From NCBI GenBank assembly GCA_963377175.1, contig CAUJNA010003782.1:1-64000 (forward strand): a stretch of 64,000 nt of DNA, in the 5' to 3' direction. The DNA comes from Effrenium voratum (lineage: Eukaryota > Sar > Dinophyceae > Suessiales > Symbiodiniaceae). This document shows, piece after piece, positions 54,901 to 63,058 of the stretch. The position numbers were made by a program, and so were the translations under genes. Position 1 is the stretch's first letter, and every line of letters begins with the position of its first letter. Below the pieces are notes generated by a model, which was given only the letters and a program-made list of their open reading frames with translations, did no database searches and was not told where the DNA came from.

Positions 54901-57900
54901 GGGTACACCAATGAAGTGTGCCTCACCCCAGGTGTTCGTGGTTTTTTCCCCCGAGAAAGCTGCGGCGGGGACACCAATGAATGGCTTGCCAGGGGCGCAG
55001 GCGGTGGGCGCCCACGCGGCGAGGCGCCTGGCCGAGTTCAGCAGCCAGGGCCTGGCCAACGTGACCTGGGCCATGGCCGCGGCGCCTCGGCGTCGAGTGC
55101 CGAGTCCCGAGTCCCGAGTCCGCGCCTCGAGCGAGCTTCGAGCGTCGCGACGGCGGGCGCTCGCGTCGGGCGGGTTGGGGCGCCGAGGGAGGGGCTATGG
55201 TGCTGTGAGGGGTATGGTTGTGGATCAAGTATTTGTCTTTGGTTGTGGTTGGTTCAATTTTGGAAGGAGGCCGCAAAAAAACAACAGCAGGCTGTTTGCA
55301 AATTATCAGCCATCGGGTTGTGAAGCTTTGTAATCTCTTGTTTTTTCCTTTTTTTTTTTTTTTTTTTTTTTTTTCGGCCGCGGAGGTTGGCGCACGCACG
55401 CCCAGTATATAGGTCAGTTGTGTGGGGCGGAGGTTTCTACTTGTGGAAGTACCGTGCCAAGAGCAGGTGGATTTCCGTTTCAGGTCAAAATTTGGGGACG
55501 CCGATGCGGAAAGACGCATGCATGAACGGCCTTGCACTAAAATCGGTTGCTCCAAATGGCAGTCTTGAACGAAGGGTGCTCAGATAGTTGATGCACACCA
55601 CTCAACCGATGCCTTCTCGAGGCGAAGCGCATGAATTGTGATGCCGGAGTCCTGCACTGGGTTTGACTTCGGTCCCCGATGCAGTCCTAAGGCATGGGAA
55701 TCAAGCTTGGTGCATTTTGGTTGGAATTCTGACCTTGAACTTGTTGGTTGGAAATGGGCATTTGCCCAACCCACACGCTAGGCTTGGGTCTACACAAAGT
55801 TCACTTAGGAGCAACAGGCGGGCTGACTTGGCCAATGCTTGGCGTGTTTAGCTTTATCCAGTTTGGCTTCTTCCGTATTTCCTGTGTTGCACGGCTCATT
55901 TCAAACGGCTCGTTTGAAGCATGTCAAGTCAGGCAATGCTCCAAGGCCCAGACCCCCCCTCAAACAAAACAGGGAGTCTGGCAGGTGCCTTCAAAAGGCA
56001 TACCGTGCATACCCCGGGTCCAACGATGTTTATTGCAGTTGACTTGGAAGCCATACAGCTAAGGTTCGGGCATTAAACTTCTTTGAGGCTGGCGTCGCTT
56101 GATTTGAGGTTGACCAGACACGAGTTGGTGAACATCCCATTTCTAGCCAAGGCGACCCATGCTTGCAGAATCCTGAAGGTTGCCTGGGCTTGGCGTCTTG
56201 GAGAGTTTGCCGCACCGATGCATGGCTTGCCGGTGCGATAAGTAGGGAATGAGTTGGAATGAACCCAGGCTTTGGTCCCCTTAAAGGAAACCACAAGGGA
56301 TTGTTTAGAGGGGTCATTCCCTCATTCCCTCATTCCTGCTTCCCGCACCAGCAAGATGGCAAGGCGGTGGGGGACAAGTTGATGTCCACCAATCTCGAGC
56401 ATCTCTGCCAAAGTCCGCAGACCACGCTCGTGAACTGGGCGGTAGACACCCAGGCAATTCTGCGGTCCTTCAGCTCCTTGGCTGCGGCTCAAGTCGCGCC
56501 GTCGCTGATATCAGACACTTGAAGTGCAATGCATTTTTCTCTAGGGAGGCATTGTTTGTGTGTGTGTGTTGATATGGGGAGGTGGAGTGTGCTTCAAGCG
56601 CCACCCTCACTCAAAGCACCCACCAGTCAAACAAGGTTTTGTTTCCACTGGCGCAGCTTCAATGAGCAGCCCAAGGGCTGAATCAAAGCAGCGCCCAGCA
56701 ATATAACGGCATTCAGCCCGCTTCTTGCCAGTATCAAAAGAGCTGTGATGCCTTCTCATGTTCGGCTTTCTAAAGCTCAAACTCATGAATCCAAAGGCAA
56801 CCCTTAGACACAAGATCATAGCCGTTCGGTGCCTGAGTTGTAAAAGTGTTCAGGGGACCAGAAAGCGGACAGCCCTTGCACCCCACCCCCCCAGCTCCCC
56901 CTACTCCCACACCCCCCCAGCTCCCCCCTACTCCCCCCCCCACCACCCGAGGGGACGCGGCCTTCCCCCACCGCTGCCTGGGCTGGGCAGCTTCGGCGCT
57001 GCAGCGGGTCGGCGCCGAGCTGGACCGACGCGGCCGACTGGTGGCGGTGGAGGAGGGGTCCTCTCCGGTGAGGCGCAGCCGTGGGCGTCACCCAGGTACA
57101 AGCTGATGTAGAGGAGCCCCTCGTGAACAAGACATTGTTTATTTTCTCATGTTTTTGGTTTGTGGTTGTTTTTTCCTTTTTTTTTCTGTTCTTTTGTTGT
57201 TTTCCGACTGTATCCTAAGAACCCGTGTTTAGAGGGCCTTGTTGGCCTTTTGTGATTTCATGCGATGTCCAATGTCAACAGCCGGGTGTGGCAGGGACAG
57301 CGTAGAGAGACAGAGTGTGGCTGGTTCACTCACCCTCATAGGAGAGTTTGGCATTGGACTTAGAATGGCCGGCTCCAGAACACCGTCCAGGTTTTGGGCT
57401 ATGCCCAAAAAAAATCCGTGGTTCGGCCAGTGTGTCTTTGGGTTTTGTGTTTTGCCCTACTTTGAAGGTTCAAACCCATGCGGGTAGCAAAGTAAGCTGA
57501 ATGATGGTATTTGGCAGCCCTGGTGTACAATCATCCGTTCAAAATCCGCTAAATTATGTCGAAGGAAGCTGAAGGAGGGTATGTGAGAGTCATGTGCAAT
57601 CCGTTCACTTCTCACCCCCAGAATTTCAGCGGTGTCCGCCTTTTTTGGCAGAGGCCGCCTGCCAGCGCGGAGTCCCCTCGCGTGCTGCTGGATGGGGAGA
57701 GCCACTGCGTGCTGCTGAAGCCATCAGGCTGGCAAGTGGATACGGCGTCTCGGCCCGACTGACTGACAGCGGCTTGTGGCAGCGGTCCCCCCAACCCGCC
57801 TTGTGGCCACAGTTGAGCAACAAGAGGGGTCTGCATGCTGGCACTCGCTGAATTGGATTCGTGTGTTTCCGGAATTTGCGGAGCATGTGGGATTTGTTCC

Positions 57901-60900
57901 ATACTCTGTGCCAAGGAAGGCGATGAGGAGGACTATGTTGCCAGGCACCATGCTGCACGCGCGGCTTGGCTGACCTAAGCCCGCCAGGGCAACGCTTGGG
58001 CTGTAGCCCCAACTTTTGTTTGAATGCTTTTCCTCGTTTAGCTGTTTGGTGGGAGAGCCTGCGCTGAAGAGTTCCCAACCTGGCGGCTGAACATTTGATG
58101 CCCGCCGCTCTGCCTGAACCAGGTCAGGGCTCGGTACAAGAGTCATAAAAGTCATACCTTATTTTTGGTGTTGTACGATTCCACCTGGTTGATGATGTAT
58201 AACTAGGTTCTCCAGTAGTGCCCTTTTACCATGTTGTTTGGGGCTTTGGGTTCTCCTACGAAAATAGACTACAGAAAAAACAGGGTGCCCTTATTGTTCT
58301 AACCTCTCTACTGGAGGACCTAGATTCTTCCCCAGAATTAGCTGCTGCTTTTTTGGGGTCCCTTTGTTTTTCACTGCCCAAGCAAAATATATATATATAT
58401 ATATATTTGCTGGGGTCCAAATTCCTTCCAGCCTAGGGAGAATGTCTGGTGCGTTTTGGTTCCTCTTTAACTGGCCTCAGCTCCGAAAGCCCCAAGGAGA
58501 TGCTCTCGCAGTACATGGCCTACCGCTACTCGGTGACGAAGCATCCCATCCTGGAGGAGCATTGTGGGCACGGGGCACCCGCGGATTTCTGGTGCTCAAC
58601 GTGTTTCAGGAGAGTTGTTTCTCCTCCAGAATTTGGCAATGCGATGTAAGGAAAGAAGAAACAAGAAATGCTCTTGCACTCGAGGGTCCTGCCAGGCAAT
58701 CACAAAGAAACTGCAAACATTTGTCAACAAAGCTTCAAGCCTCAACAGCCGACAGCATCCTAAGCACTTCCCAGCCAGTCCCTCAAAAGGGTGGGAACGT
58801 GCCGTCCGCATTGCGAGCTTTGGCATTCTTCCCACCTTGAGCAGGAGAAGCTCCCAAATCCCTTCCTCCGAAACAACGGAAAGGGTGAGCATGCGTTAGT
58901 GGATGGCCTTTGTTCCCCATGTCGCTGCATAAGGGGCAACATGAAATTTAGAACTGAGGTTATCACTCACCTCGTTTAACCCCCTGAATATAAAACAGCG
59001 CATGCACATCCATTTGCTTAAGAATGGAAATTAGAGGGAATCCTGTTTTCCAGGGGGCGAAAGTGCCAATGGAAGCAACGAGGACGTGCGCTGCAAGAAG
59101 GGCTTCCTCCACCGCTTGGACGTGCCGAGCTCCGGGCTGATCCTCTCCGCGAAGACGCGGCTCGGTTGGTTTGGTAGAAAAATAGATGAGGAAGCCACCA
59201 GCAAGGGATGGTTTGAATCGGGGTCATTCCATTTCTCATTCCCTGCATCTCTCGCACCGGCAAGAGAACCTACGAAACCTCCGGAGGTACAGTGCCTACC
59301 TTGACCTGCTGGGCCAGCTTGGCAGCTCCTTGGCCAATTTTTTAGCGCGAAAAGACTCTGTTTGCAGCAGGGGAGCGGCTGGCGCCAGGGCTCCTCTTTG
59401 GTATTTTGTTTGGGGGGGTGTCTGGGCTTTGGGGGCTTTTTTTCTCCCCCGAGGGGTTCAAGAGTGGCCCATGCAGTCTGGACTTTGGGCGTTCCTTCGA
59501 AGGTTCGCCGCAAAGGGCAGACGCAAGCTGCACTGGTCACCGAGCCTCTGGCACCAGTCTACCAGCTAGAATCTCAAAAGCTGTCCAAGACACTTCGGGC
59601 AGGTCTTTGTTTTGTTGGAGACCTGCAAATGCCAATATCTCCTTCCTTTGCCACACAGGCCACAATGTTCCTCGTCCATATTGTGGAGGGACAAAAACTC
59701 CGTCCGCCCCACCTACGAAAAGCCTGGTATAGCCTGGTTCACCTGCTGGTTCCCCAAATACCAACGGAATACCAACCAACCTTATGGTTTCAGCTGTTTC
59801 AACCATGGCTAAACAGGGTGGGATCAGGGGGTTTCTCCACTTCTGTACCAGGGAATCTCCTCCTTGAAAGAGGGGAAGCCATTTTTGTATCACAGATCCG
59901 CGGGTCCCATTTCAACGGACGCAGATTTCGGTCGGTTTCGCTTTCGCCCGAAATCCGAGGCGGGCGGTTGGCCCGGGACTACTTGGTGCTTCTCCACGGG
60001 CTCGCGGTGCGCCGGGAGATCCATGGCCCTTGTTGGGAGACATGTTTTTTACATTGCTTTTTGTGGTTTAGTGGTTTAGTGGCTTAGTGGTTGAAATCCA
60101 AACCCACTTAACTGCTAAAAAAAAGAAGCGCAGGTGATATCCCCAACATCATGCGGTGCTCTTTCTAGTGCTCGGACCACCCCCCCTGCCCTCGTGGAAC
60201 GGTGGAGCCCTCGTGGAACCCTTTCAGCTGTTGGGGGGGGGAAACAAATTATTGGGTGTGGCTCAAAATTTAAGGGCCAGGGGCAAACCGCAGGTCTTGG
60301 TCCATGTGTCCACTTACCAGGGCAACCCATTTTGGCATTCCTGTTTTTTTTTTGGCCGCGGCCATATGCTTTGCTTGCCTTCCCACGTCCAAGGATCTGG
60401 GCGCCGCTCGCGAAGGAGGCGCTGCGCAGCTGGGGCGCCAAGAGCGCCGTGCGCGCCACAGGCGGGGCTTTGGGGGGTTTGGGGGGGGTGGGGCTCGTTT
60501 CAGTGAGCGGATGGAGCTTGCGAATACAGGGAATAAACATATATTCCTTTAAAGGAATGTGGTTAAATGAACCTGGGGAGTAACATAATAATATGGCTGT
60601 GGTTATATGAATAGGATTTGGTGTTCATTTTTTCCACGACGTATGGCCCTTCCACCTGAGGTCTGAGGTTTCAGCACTGGTTGTCAAAACCGTTTTGGTA
60701 TTCCCATTTTGGTTGGTAGGTGAATTCACCACCCATTTTAGACCCTATTTTGGTGGTTGGATTGGGATGTTCACTGGGGGAAGGGAAACCTCCAGTTGGA
60801 TGGTGCCATAGGTAGGGAATGAGTTGGAATGAACCGGTTTTGGGGATTCCCGAATAAAGGAACCTTCCGGTTGGAGGGTTTATTGGGGTCATTCCATTTC

Positions 60901-62958
60901 TCATTCCCTCAGAACTGGCAATGGGGCAGAGGGGGCTAGCCAGGATGAAAGCATGAAACGAGCCCACAGGAGGAGAAACGAGCGAAGCGTCGCCTCGAAA
61001 GTTGGGACGTTGGTTTGACGCCATCGCAACGCATCAGATGCGTTGCGCCTTCCGAAGCTTCGGAGCTTCGGCTGGGGCTGGTGCGTCATTGGCCCTCATA
61101 CTGTGGATGGACGAAATCCATTTCGCACCACTTGGAAACCATGAGAAACCCTTGTTGGCTGGTATTTACAGGGGAATCATCATTCTAGGGTTTCGTGGGT
61201 GGTGCAGGATTTCGTCCATCAACAGTATCATGCAGCCCAGTGACTTAGTGCACGGCCATGGCATTGAGCATTGCTAATTACAAGGCTCCAACTCAAAAAT
61301 TCACGTTGCAGCACGCTGGGCCAGATGCTTGGGAACCGGCGCGTGGGCAAAGAAAGGAGGAGACCTCAAGTTGCGCGATAAGTCGCAGACATGAATAAAT
61401 TGAGATCCTTCGAACTACAAGCCTAGCCACATTTGCTACCTTATACTTGTTTCTCAGCGAGGGCTCGCGAGTTGCTAGAACTTGCAGGAGAGGGATGATT
61501 GCATTGCTGGCTGGTGCCGCGCATGTCGAGCGCCCCTTTGTGGGATGCCAAAATGTAGGTAGGATGTTGCGGAAAGCAGCGGGGTTGGGGCAAGGAACAA
61601 TTTAGAAACAAGCAGCAGCATTGGTGCTTCCGGCTCTTGCCGCAAGGTAGGCCTGCAACTAGCCACTTGCAACTTGGCAGCGAGTTCGTTCGGTTCATGG
61701 CTGACCTGTTGAAATCCTGTGATGCGAAGTCTGTCCGACATGCATTGCTTAAAGCAGTCGCTTATGCAAGAACGTCCGTGATCCACTGTCAGTAAAGATT
61801 CGGGCTGGTCCTGGATGAACCTGATAGACCTAAGCACCTATGATCGGGGAATGAAGACTCGGAGACTTCTGCTTTTGCCAAAAAGCTTACAAGCAATGCT
61901 GGATTGGCATTTTGCTTCATATTTGTTTGGTGGAGTAGGCCCTAGGGCTGGCTGAACCATTTTAACCAACACGAAGGTGTAGTGTTCAGCTTTTGTCACG
62001 ACATAAACCTTAATCCACCAAAGGCAATATGAATTCCACTGAACCTGTAGGTTTCCTAGGTTGGTGCTCGTTGTTTTGCTAATTACTCGTTCAGCGGGTG
62101 TATCATTTCCTTAGGCCCGGCATTAGCTTGGTGTTCGGCTTCCACTGATGTCCCTAAGGCTCTCCCCCGCCTAAAGAAACATAAGAAAACCATGTGTATA
62201 TATATATATATGTTTATAATGAAGCAATACTGAAAACAAAAGAACACAAAACAAAACACATTGCAGAGGGCCGCCCCCATGCTCGCTCAGGAAGATCTCG
62301 GGCCATGCGAGGGCGCCCTTGGGCCGCGCGGTGTCCATGGCGGCGGTGCGCATTGGCACGGGGCGGCGGCATCAGATCCGCGTGCACGCGGCGCACGTGG
62401 GGCACCCCACGGCGCCTCGGGCGGCAATCTGATCAACGGGGGGCGCTGAGCGGCTGATCGCAGGTCCGAGGGTTGGTCGGAAATCCCCCGAAGCTGGAAG
62501 CAATCCCAAGCTCCAAGCCACCAAGCCCAACCATGAGCATAGGTGTCCTTCTTGGTTGTTTGGCTTAAACAAGTAGGAGGCGAATCCTGGTTACCTGGTG
62601 GTTCAATTTATTTATCAGGGGCACCTATTTTCCAAAAAGGACACCTACTGTATGGTCTTGATCCTATGGTGACGTGGGGGTGTCGGGCCAAACTACGGCT
62701 TGCATGGACTTGATCCTATGGATCAACTGTCCATTTGACGGTGGGGGTTTTGGGCTAATCGGCTAGCCACGGCTTGTTTGACAACTTACGTGCCCAGAGC
62801 GAGAGAAAGGCACAGGGGAGCCTGCCTTGTTGCTTCACCGACGGCACACCGAGGTCTCCGATGCGAGGTACACCGCAGAGCCGACCTTTGCAGCCGATGT
62901 CGCCTGGTGCCAGCGGAACTTCCTGCATCGCTACAGCGCCCCGGTGCTGAAGCCTTGA
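41657..62958 (+). CDS. Large multi-exon gene: OPR-like repeats plus RluA-type pseudouridine synthase
   Basis: The product combines an RNA-binding helical-repeat region with a pseudouridine synthase that would isomerise uridine in an organelle or cytosolic RNA. Best exons: 41657-41724, 41999-42083, about 45083-45142, 48252-48322, 50376-50475, 51069-51161, 51706-51805, about 52593-52690, about 54664-54747, 55001-55081 and from 56364 (repeats); from 57654, 58497, 59083 and 59960, then 60419-60461, 62312-62411 and 62854-62958 (synthase). Two chains join in perfect phase and rebuild repeats across junctions: 50376-51069-51706 and 55001-56364. 62312-62854 also joins, rebuilding the family's GHPTV-D region. 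Donors are mostly GC, acceptors AG|G. Several exons are still missing, and the start is not located; the gene may begin upstream of 41.6 kb. OPR proteins usually act in chloroplasts or mitochondria, but no targeting peptide could be seen. Confidence 0.7.
41999..42083 (+). CDS. Candidate early exon of the OPR/pseudouridine synthase gene
   Basis: GGAAG|GCGGGC to AGAAG|GCGAGG, so AAGGCG stands at both ends. Two frames are open: one gives LPKSDFKEFKTRLDGWRAWV, the other AASKERLQRVQDAPRRVAGV. The second fits the phase of 41657-41724 directly. Confidence 0.4.
42541..42645. repeat. TGTGGGTCAAAACCC element
   Basis: GGCTGTGGGTCAAAACCC ... GGATGTTCATCCACCCC, the inverse copy of 18375-18478. Confidence 0.65.
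42805..42925. repeat. CATAGGTGTCC element
   Basis: CATAGGTGATCTTTTGTG at the left and AAAATGGACACCTAT at the right, core shared with other copies. Confidence 0.8.
45083..45142 (+). CDS. OPR-like repeat exon
   Basis: After GTGCGAG|G it encodes CEQLEEFQAAQLSRLAWLPG. The QLSRLAW string is the helix core seen in the stronger repeats downstream. The 3' border is not certain. Confidence 0.5.
45676..45717. repeat. TACTGTGGATGG element, right half only
   Basis: TTAGGTGGTGCGAAATGGATTTCGTCCATTCACAGTA; the left half is absent. Confidence 0.7.
46222..46303. repeat. Tandem duplication of a 41-nt unit
   Basis: GCATGGGATGACCATGGGGG, then AAACCACTAAAGTATATATAT, occurs twice in a row, ending in an AT tract. 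Confidence 0.9.
46733..47002. repeat. 270-nt inverted repeat with CCCTCTACTCCAAGAACCTTT arms
   Basis: The arms CCCTCTACTCCAAGAACCTT and AAGGTTCTTGGAGTAGAGGG are perfect over 20 bp. The loop contains repeated AAAACCCGGTTTT blocks and (TACAAAAC)n. Confidence 0.9.
48186..48230. repeat. TACCCTCCCACC family fragment
   Basis: TACCCTCCCACCAAATAACATGGAACCTGACGTTCGGGTCC. The left arm only; GACGTTCGGGTC recurs at 48322. Confidence 0.6.
48252..48322 (+). CDS. OPR-like repeat exon
   Basis: GCCGAG|GGCTAC; encodes GYFKPKELANVSWAFAMWST. ELANVSWAFA is a textbook helix of this repeat type. Confidence 0.7.
49168..49271. repeat. CTAGGTCCTCCAGTA element
   Basis: CTGGGTCCCCCAGTGCCCTT at the left, CGACTGGAGGACCTAG at the right. 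Confidence 0.8.
49700..49775. repeat. GGATCTTTTAGGC / AGAGTTAAACTCTTTGC element
   Basis: GGGTTAGATCTTTTAGGC at the left and CTGGGTTGGATCTC at the right, with AGCAAAGAGTTAAACTCTTTGCT as a perfect internal palindrome. Confidence 0.7.
50160..50320. repeat. C-rich tract and (CA)n microsatellite
   Basis: Runs of C to 14 nt, then (CA)n at 50279-50302, just upstream of the OPR exon 50376. Confidence 0.9.
50376..50475 (+). CDS. OPR-like repeat exon
   Basis: CCCCAG|GCTGCT to CACCTG|GCGCCT. Encodes LLWSFARLDAAPANLISAAA and REVAARDLNAQHL. Ends phase 0 and continues seamlessly at 51069 (AQHL + ANSAWAFARL). Confidence 0.85.
50625..50739. repeat. CTAGGTCCTCCAGTA element, left end degenerate
   Basis: Core GGGTTCCCCTGCTAAAATAG, GGGTACCCTTATTCTAACC and right end CTGGAGGACCTGG. 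Confidence 0.75.
51069..51161 (+). CDS. OPR-like repeat exon
   Basis: CCCGAG|GCGAAC to CTGAAG|GCCGCT, 93 nt in phase 0. Encodes ANSAWAFARLMAAELARDLA and ends RRAHELK. Next exon starts AQELSSLLW. Confidence 0.88.
51380..51640. repeat. AT/ACAT/CATA microsatellite
   Basis: (AT)n around 51438, (CATA)n at 51572-51602, (AT)n to 51622; intronic. Confidence 0.95.
51706..51805 (+). CDS. OPR-like repeat exon
   Basis: CGCCAG|GCACAG, phase 0. Encodes AQELSSLLWALAKVRADSAL and MAQQAAEKNL; ELSSLLWALAKV is the diagnostic helix. A GC donor at 51806 is the likely end. Confidence 0.85.
51891..51926. repeat. Poly-T run of 36 nt
   Basis: TTTT run followed by AAATAAAAAAAG. On the minus strand this would be a poly-A run, but I see no retroposed gene attached. 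Confidence 0.9.
52593..52690 (+). CDS. OPR-like repeat exon
   Basis: GAGAG|GTGCTG. Encodes VLHGLTSQLTDLDAFGIQDL and ANGAWALAKLQQDAAL; 3' border approximate. Confidence 0.8.
54140..54225. repeat. CTTTAACTTTTTGCC element
   Basis: GTTAGGACTTTAACTTTTTG, TTTTCCATCAACCCACC, GTCACTTTTAGCAGGGG. Confidence 0.65.
54260..54345 (+). CDS. Candidate exon of the OPR/pseudouridine synthase gene
   Basis: GAGGAG|GACCCG. Encodes DPAVFAAIARRLNGRCQEAT. The helix fits between repeats. The end could be the GC donor at CGAAG|GCTCAA (54292) or further on. Confidence 0.5.
54664..54747 (+). CDS. OPR-like repeat exon
   Basis: GCCAAAG|GTTGGC. Encodes LANLAWAFATVAFAQGAAQL and DGWLGQ; a GA donor before GAGCGC keeps phase with 55001. 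Confidence 0.75.
54885..54985. repeat. Direct repeat of a 60-nt unit
   Basis: CCCCAGGTGTTCGTG...TTTTTTC(T)CCCCCGAAAAGCTGCGG...ACACCAATGAA appears twice, at about 54861-54912 and 54932-54981. Confidence 0.85.
55001..55081 (+). CDS. OPR-like repeat exon
   Basis: GCGCAG|GCGGTG to GCCGCG|GCGCCT, phase 0 in and out. Encodes AVGAHAARRLAEFSSQGLAN and VTWAMAA. Confidence 0.85.
55339..55374. repeat. Poly-T run
   Basis: About 27 T in TTTTCCTTT...TTTCGG context; intronic. Confidence 0.9.
56230..56345. repeat. GGTAGGGAATG...GGTCATTCC element
   Basis: GCGATAAGTAGGGAATGAGTTGGAATGAACCC to GAGGGGTCATTCCCTCATTCC; immediately upstream of exon 56364. Confidence 0.75.
56364..56508 (+). CDS. OPR-like repeat exon
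   Basis: GCAAG|GCGGTG, phase 0 from 55081. Encodes AVGDKLMSTNLEHLCQSPQT and TLVNWAVDTQAILRSF. The end is uncertain: a GC donor after TGG (GCGGTA, 56440s) or later. Confidence 0.7.
56952..57056 (+). CDS. Exon between repeats and synthase domain
   Basis: CCCGAG|GGGACG. Encodes DAAFPHRCLGWAASALQRVG and AELDRRGRLVAVEE. Helical, no known motif. Confidence 0.6.
57654..57750 (+). CDS. Pseudouridine synthase exon, motif I
   Basis: GCAGAG|GCCGCC. Encodes SPRVLLDGESHCVLLKPSGW and QVDTAS: the RluA-family 'lalnKPpGw' segment that opens the catalytic domain. Confidence 0.8.
58203..58323. repeat. CTAGGTCCTCCAGTA element
   Basis: CTAGGTTCTCCAGTAGTGCC to CTCTACTGGAGGACCTAG, with the usual core. Confidence 0.9.
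58497..58574 (+). CDS. Pseudouridine synthase exon
   Basis: CCCAAG|GAGATG. Encodes EMLSQYMAYRYSVTKHPILE and EHCGHG, the stretch just before the HRLD motif in this family's dinoflagellate members. Confidence 0.65.
59083..59162 (+). CDS. Pseudouridine synthase exon, catalytic motif II
   Basis: AACGAG|GACGTG. Encodes CKKGFLHRLDVPSSGLILSA then KT. HRLDxxSSG holds the catalytic Asp (codon 59116-59121 region) conserved in all RluA/RsuA-type synthases. Confidence 0.9.
59960..60020 (+). CDS. Pseudouridine synthase exon
   Basis: TCCGAG|GCGGGC. Encodes GRLARDYLVLLHGLAVRRE, matching the family's 'K-x-Y-x-A-L-V-x-G' strand. Confidence 0.8.
60419..60461 (+). CDS. Pseudouridine synthase exon (43 nt)
   Basis: GGAGGAG|GCGCTG to CCACAG|GCGGGG. 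Encodes ALRSWGAKSAVRAT; AKSAVRATG fits the loop before the TGRxHQIR motif. A further exon before 62312 is needed for phase. Confidence 0.55.
60805..60912. repeat. GGTAGGGAATG...GGTCATTCC element
   Basis: ATAGGTAGGGAATGAGTTGG to GGGGTCATTCCATTTCTCATTCCCTC, with AACCGGTTTTGGGGATTCCC inside. Confidence 0.75.
61099..61228. repeat. TACTGTGGATGG hairpin element
   Basis: TACTGTGGATGGACGAAATC at the left, GATTTCGTCCATCAACAGTA at the right; inner CATTTCGCACCACTT / GTGGTGCAGG. Confidence 0.9.
62312..62411 (+). CDS. Pseudouridine synthase exon, TGRRHQIR motif
   Basis: GCGAG|GGCGCC to CCCACG|GCGCCT. Encodes VSMAAVRIGTGRRHQIRVHA and AHVGHPT: the C-terminal RNA-binding/active-site motif of RluA enzymes. 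Confidence 0.92.
62538..62647. repeat. CATAGGTGTCC element
   Basis: CATAGGTGTCCTTCTTGG to AAAAAGGACACCTA; lies in the last intron of the synthase gene. Confidence 0.88.
62854..62958 (+). CDS. Pseudouridine synthase last exon (TGA 62956-62958)
   Basis: CACCGAG|GTCTCC, phase 0 from 62411, giving GHPT + VSDARYT. Ends FAADVAWCQRNFLHRYSAPV and LKP. WCxRNFLHRY is the usual C-terminal signature I associate with dinoflagellate members. A later GT in CCCCGGTGC could extend the gene, so the stop is likely, not certain. Confidence 0.8.
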   Translation, partial: VSDARYTAEPTFAADVAWCQRNFLHRYSAPVLKP

Positions 62959-63058
62959 ACACTGCAAGTAGATACCCAGGGTTCTTTCAGATTGTGCACG
63001 TTCTTCATACACTAGTTTATGGAGGTTCCCCAGGATTCTGCAATCGATGATAAGGGGC

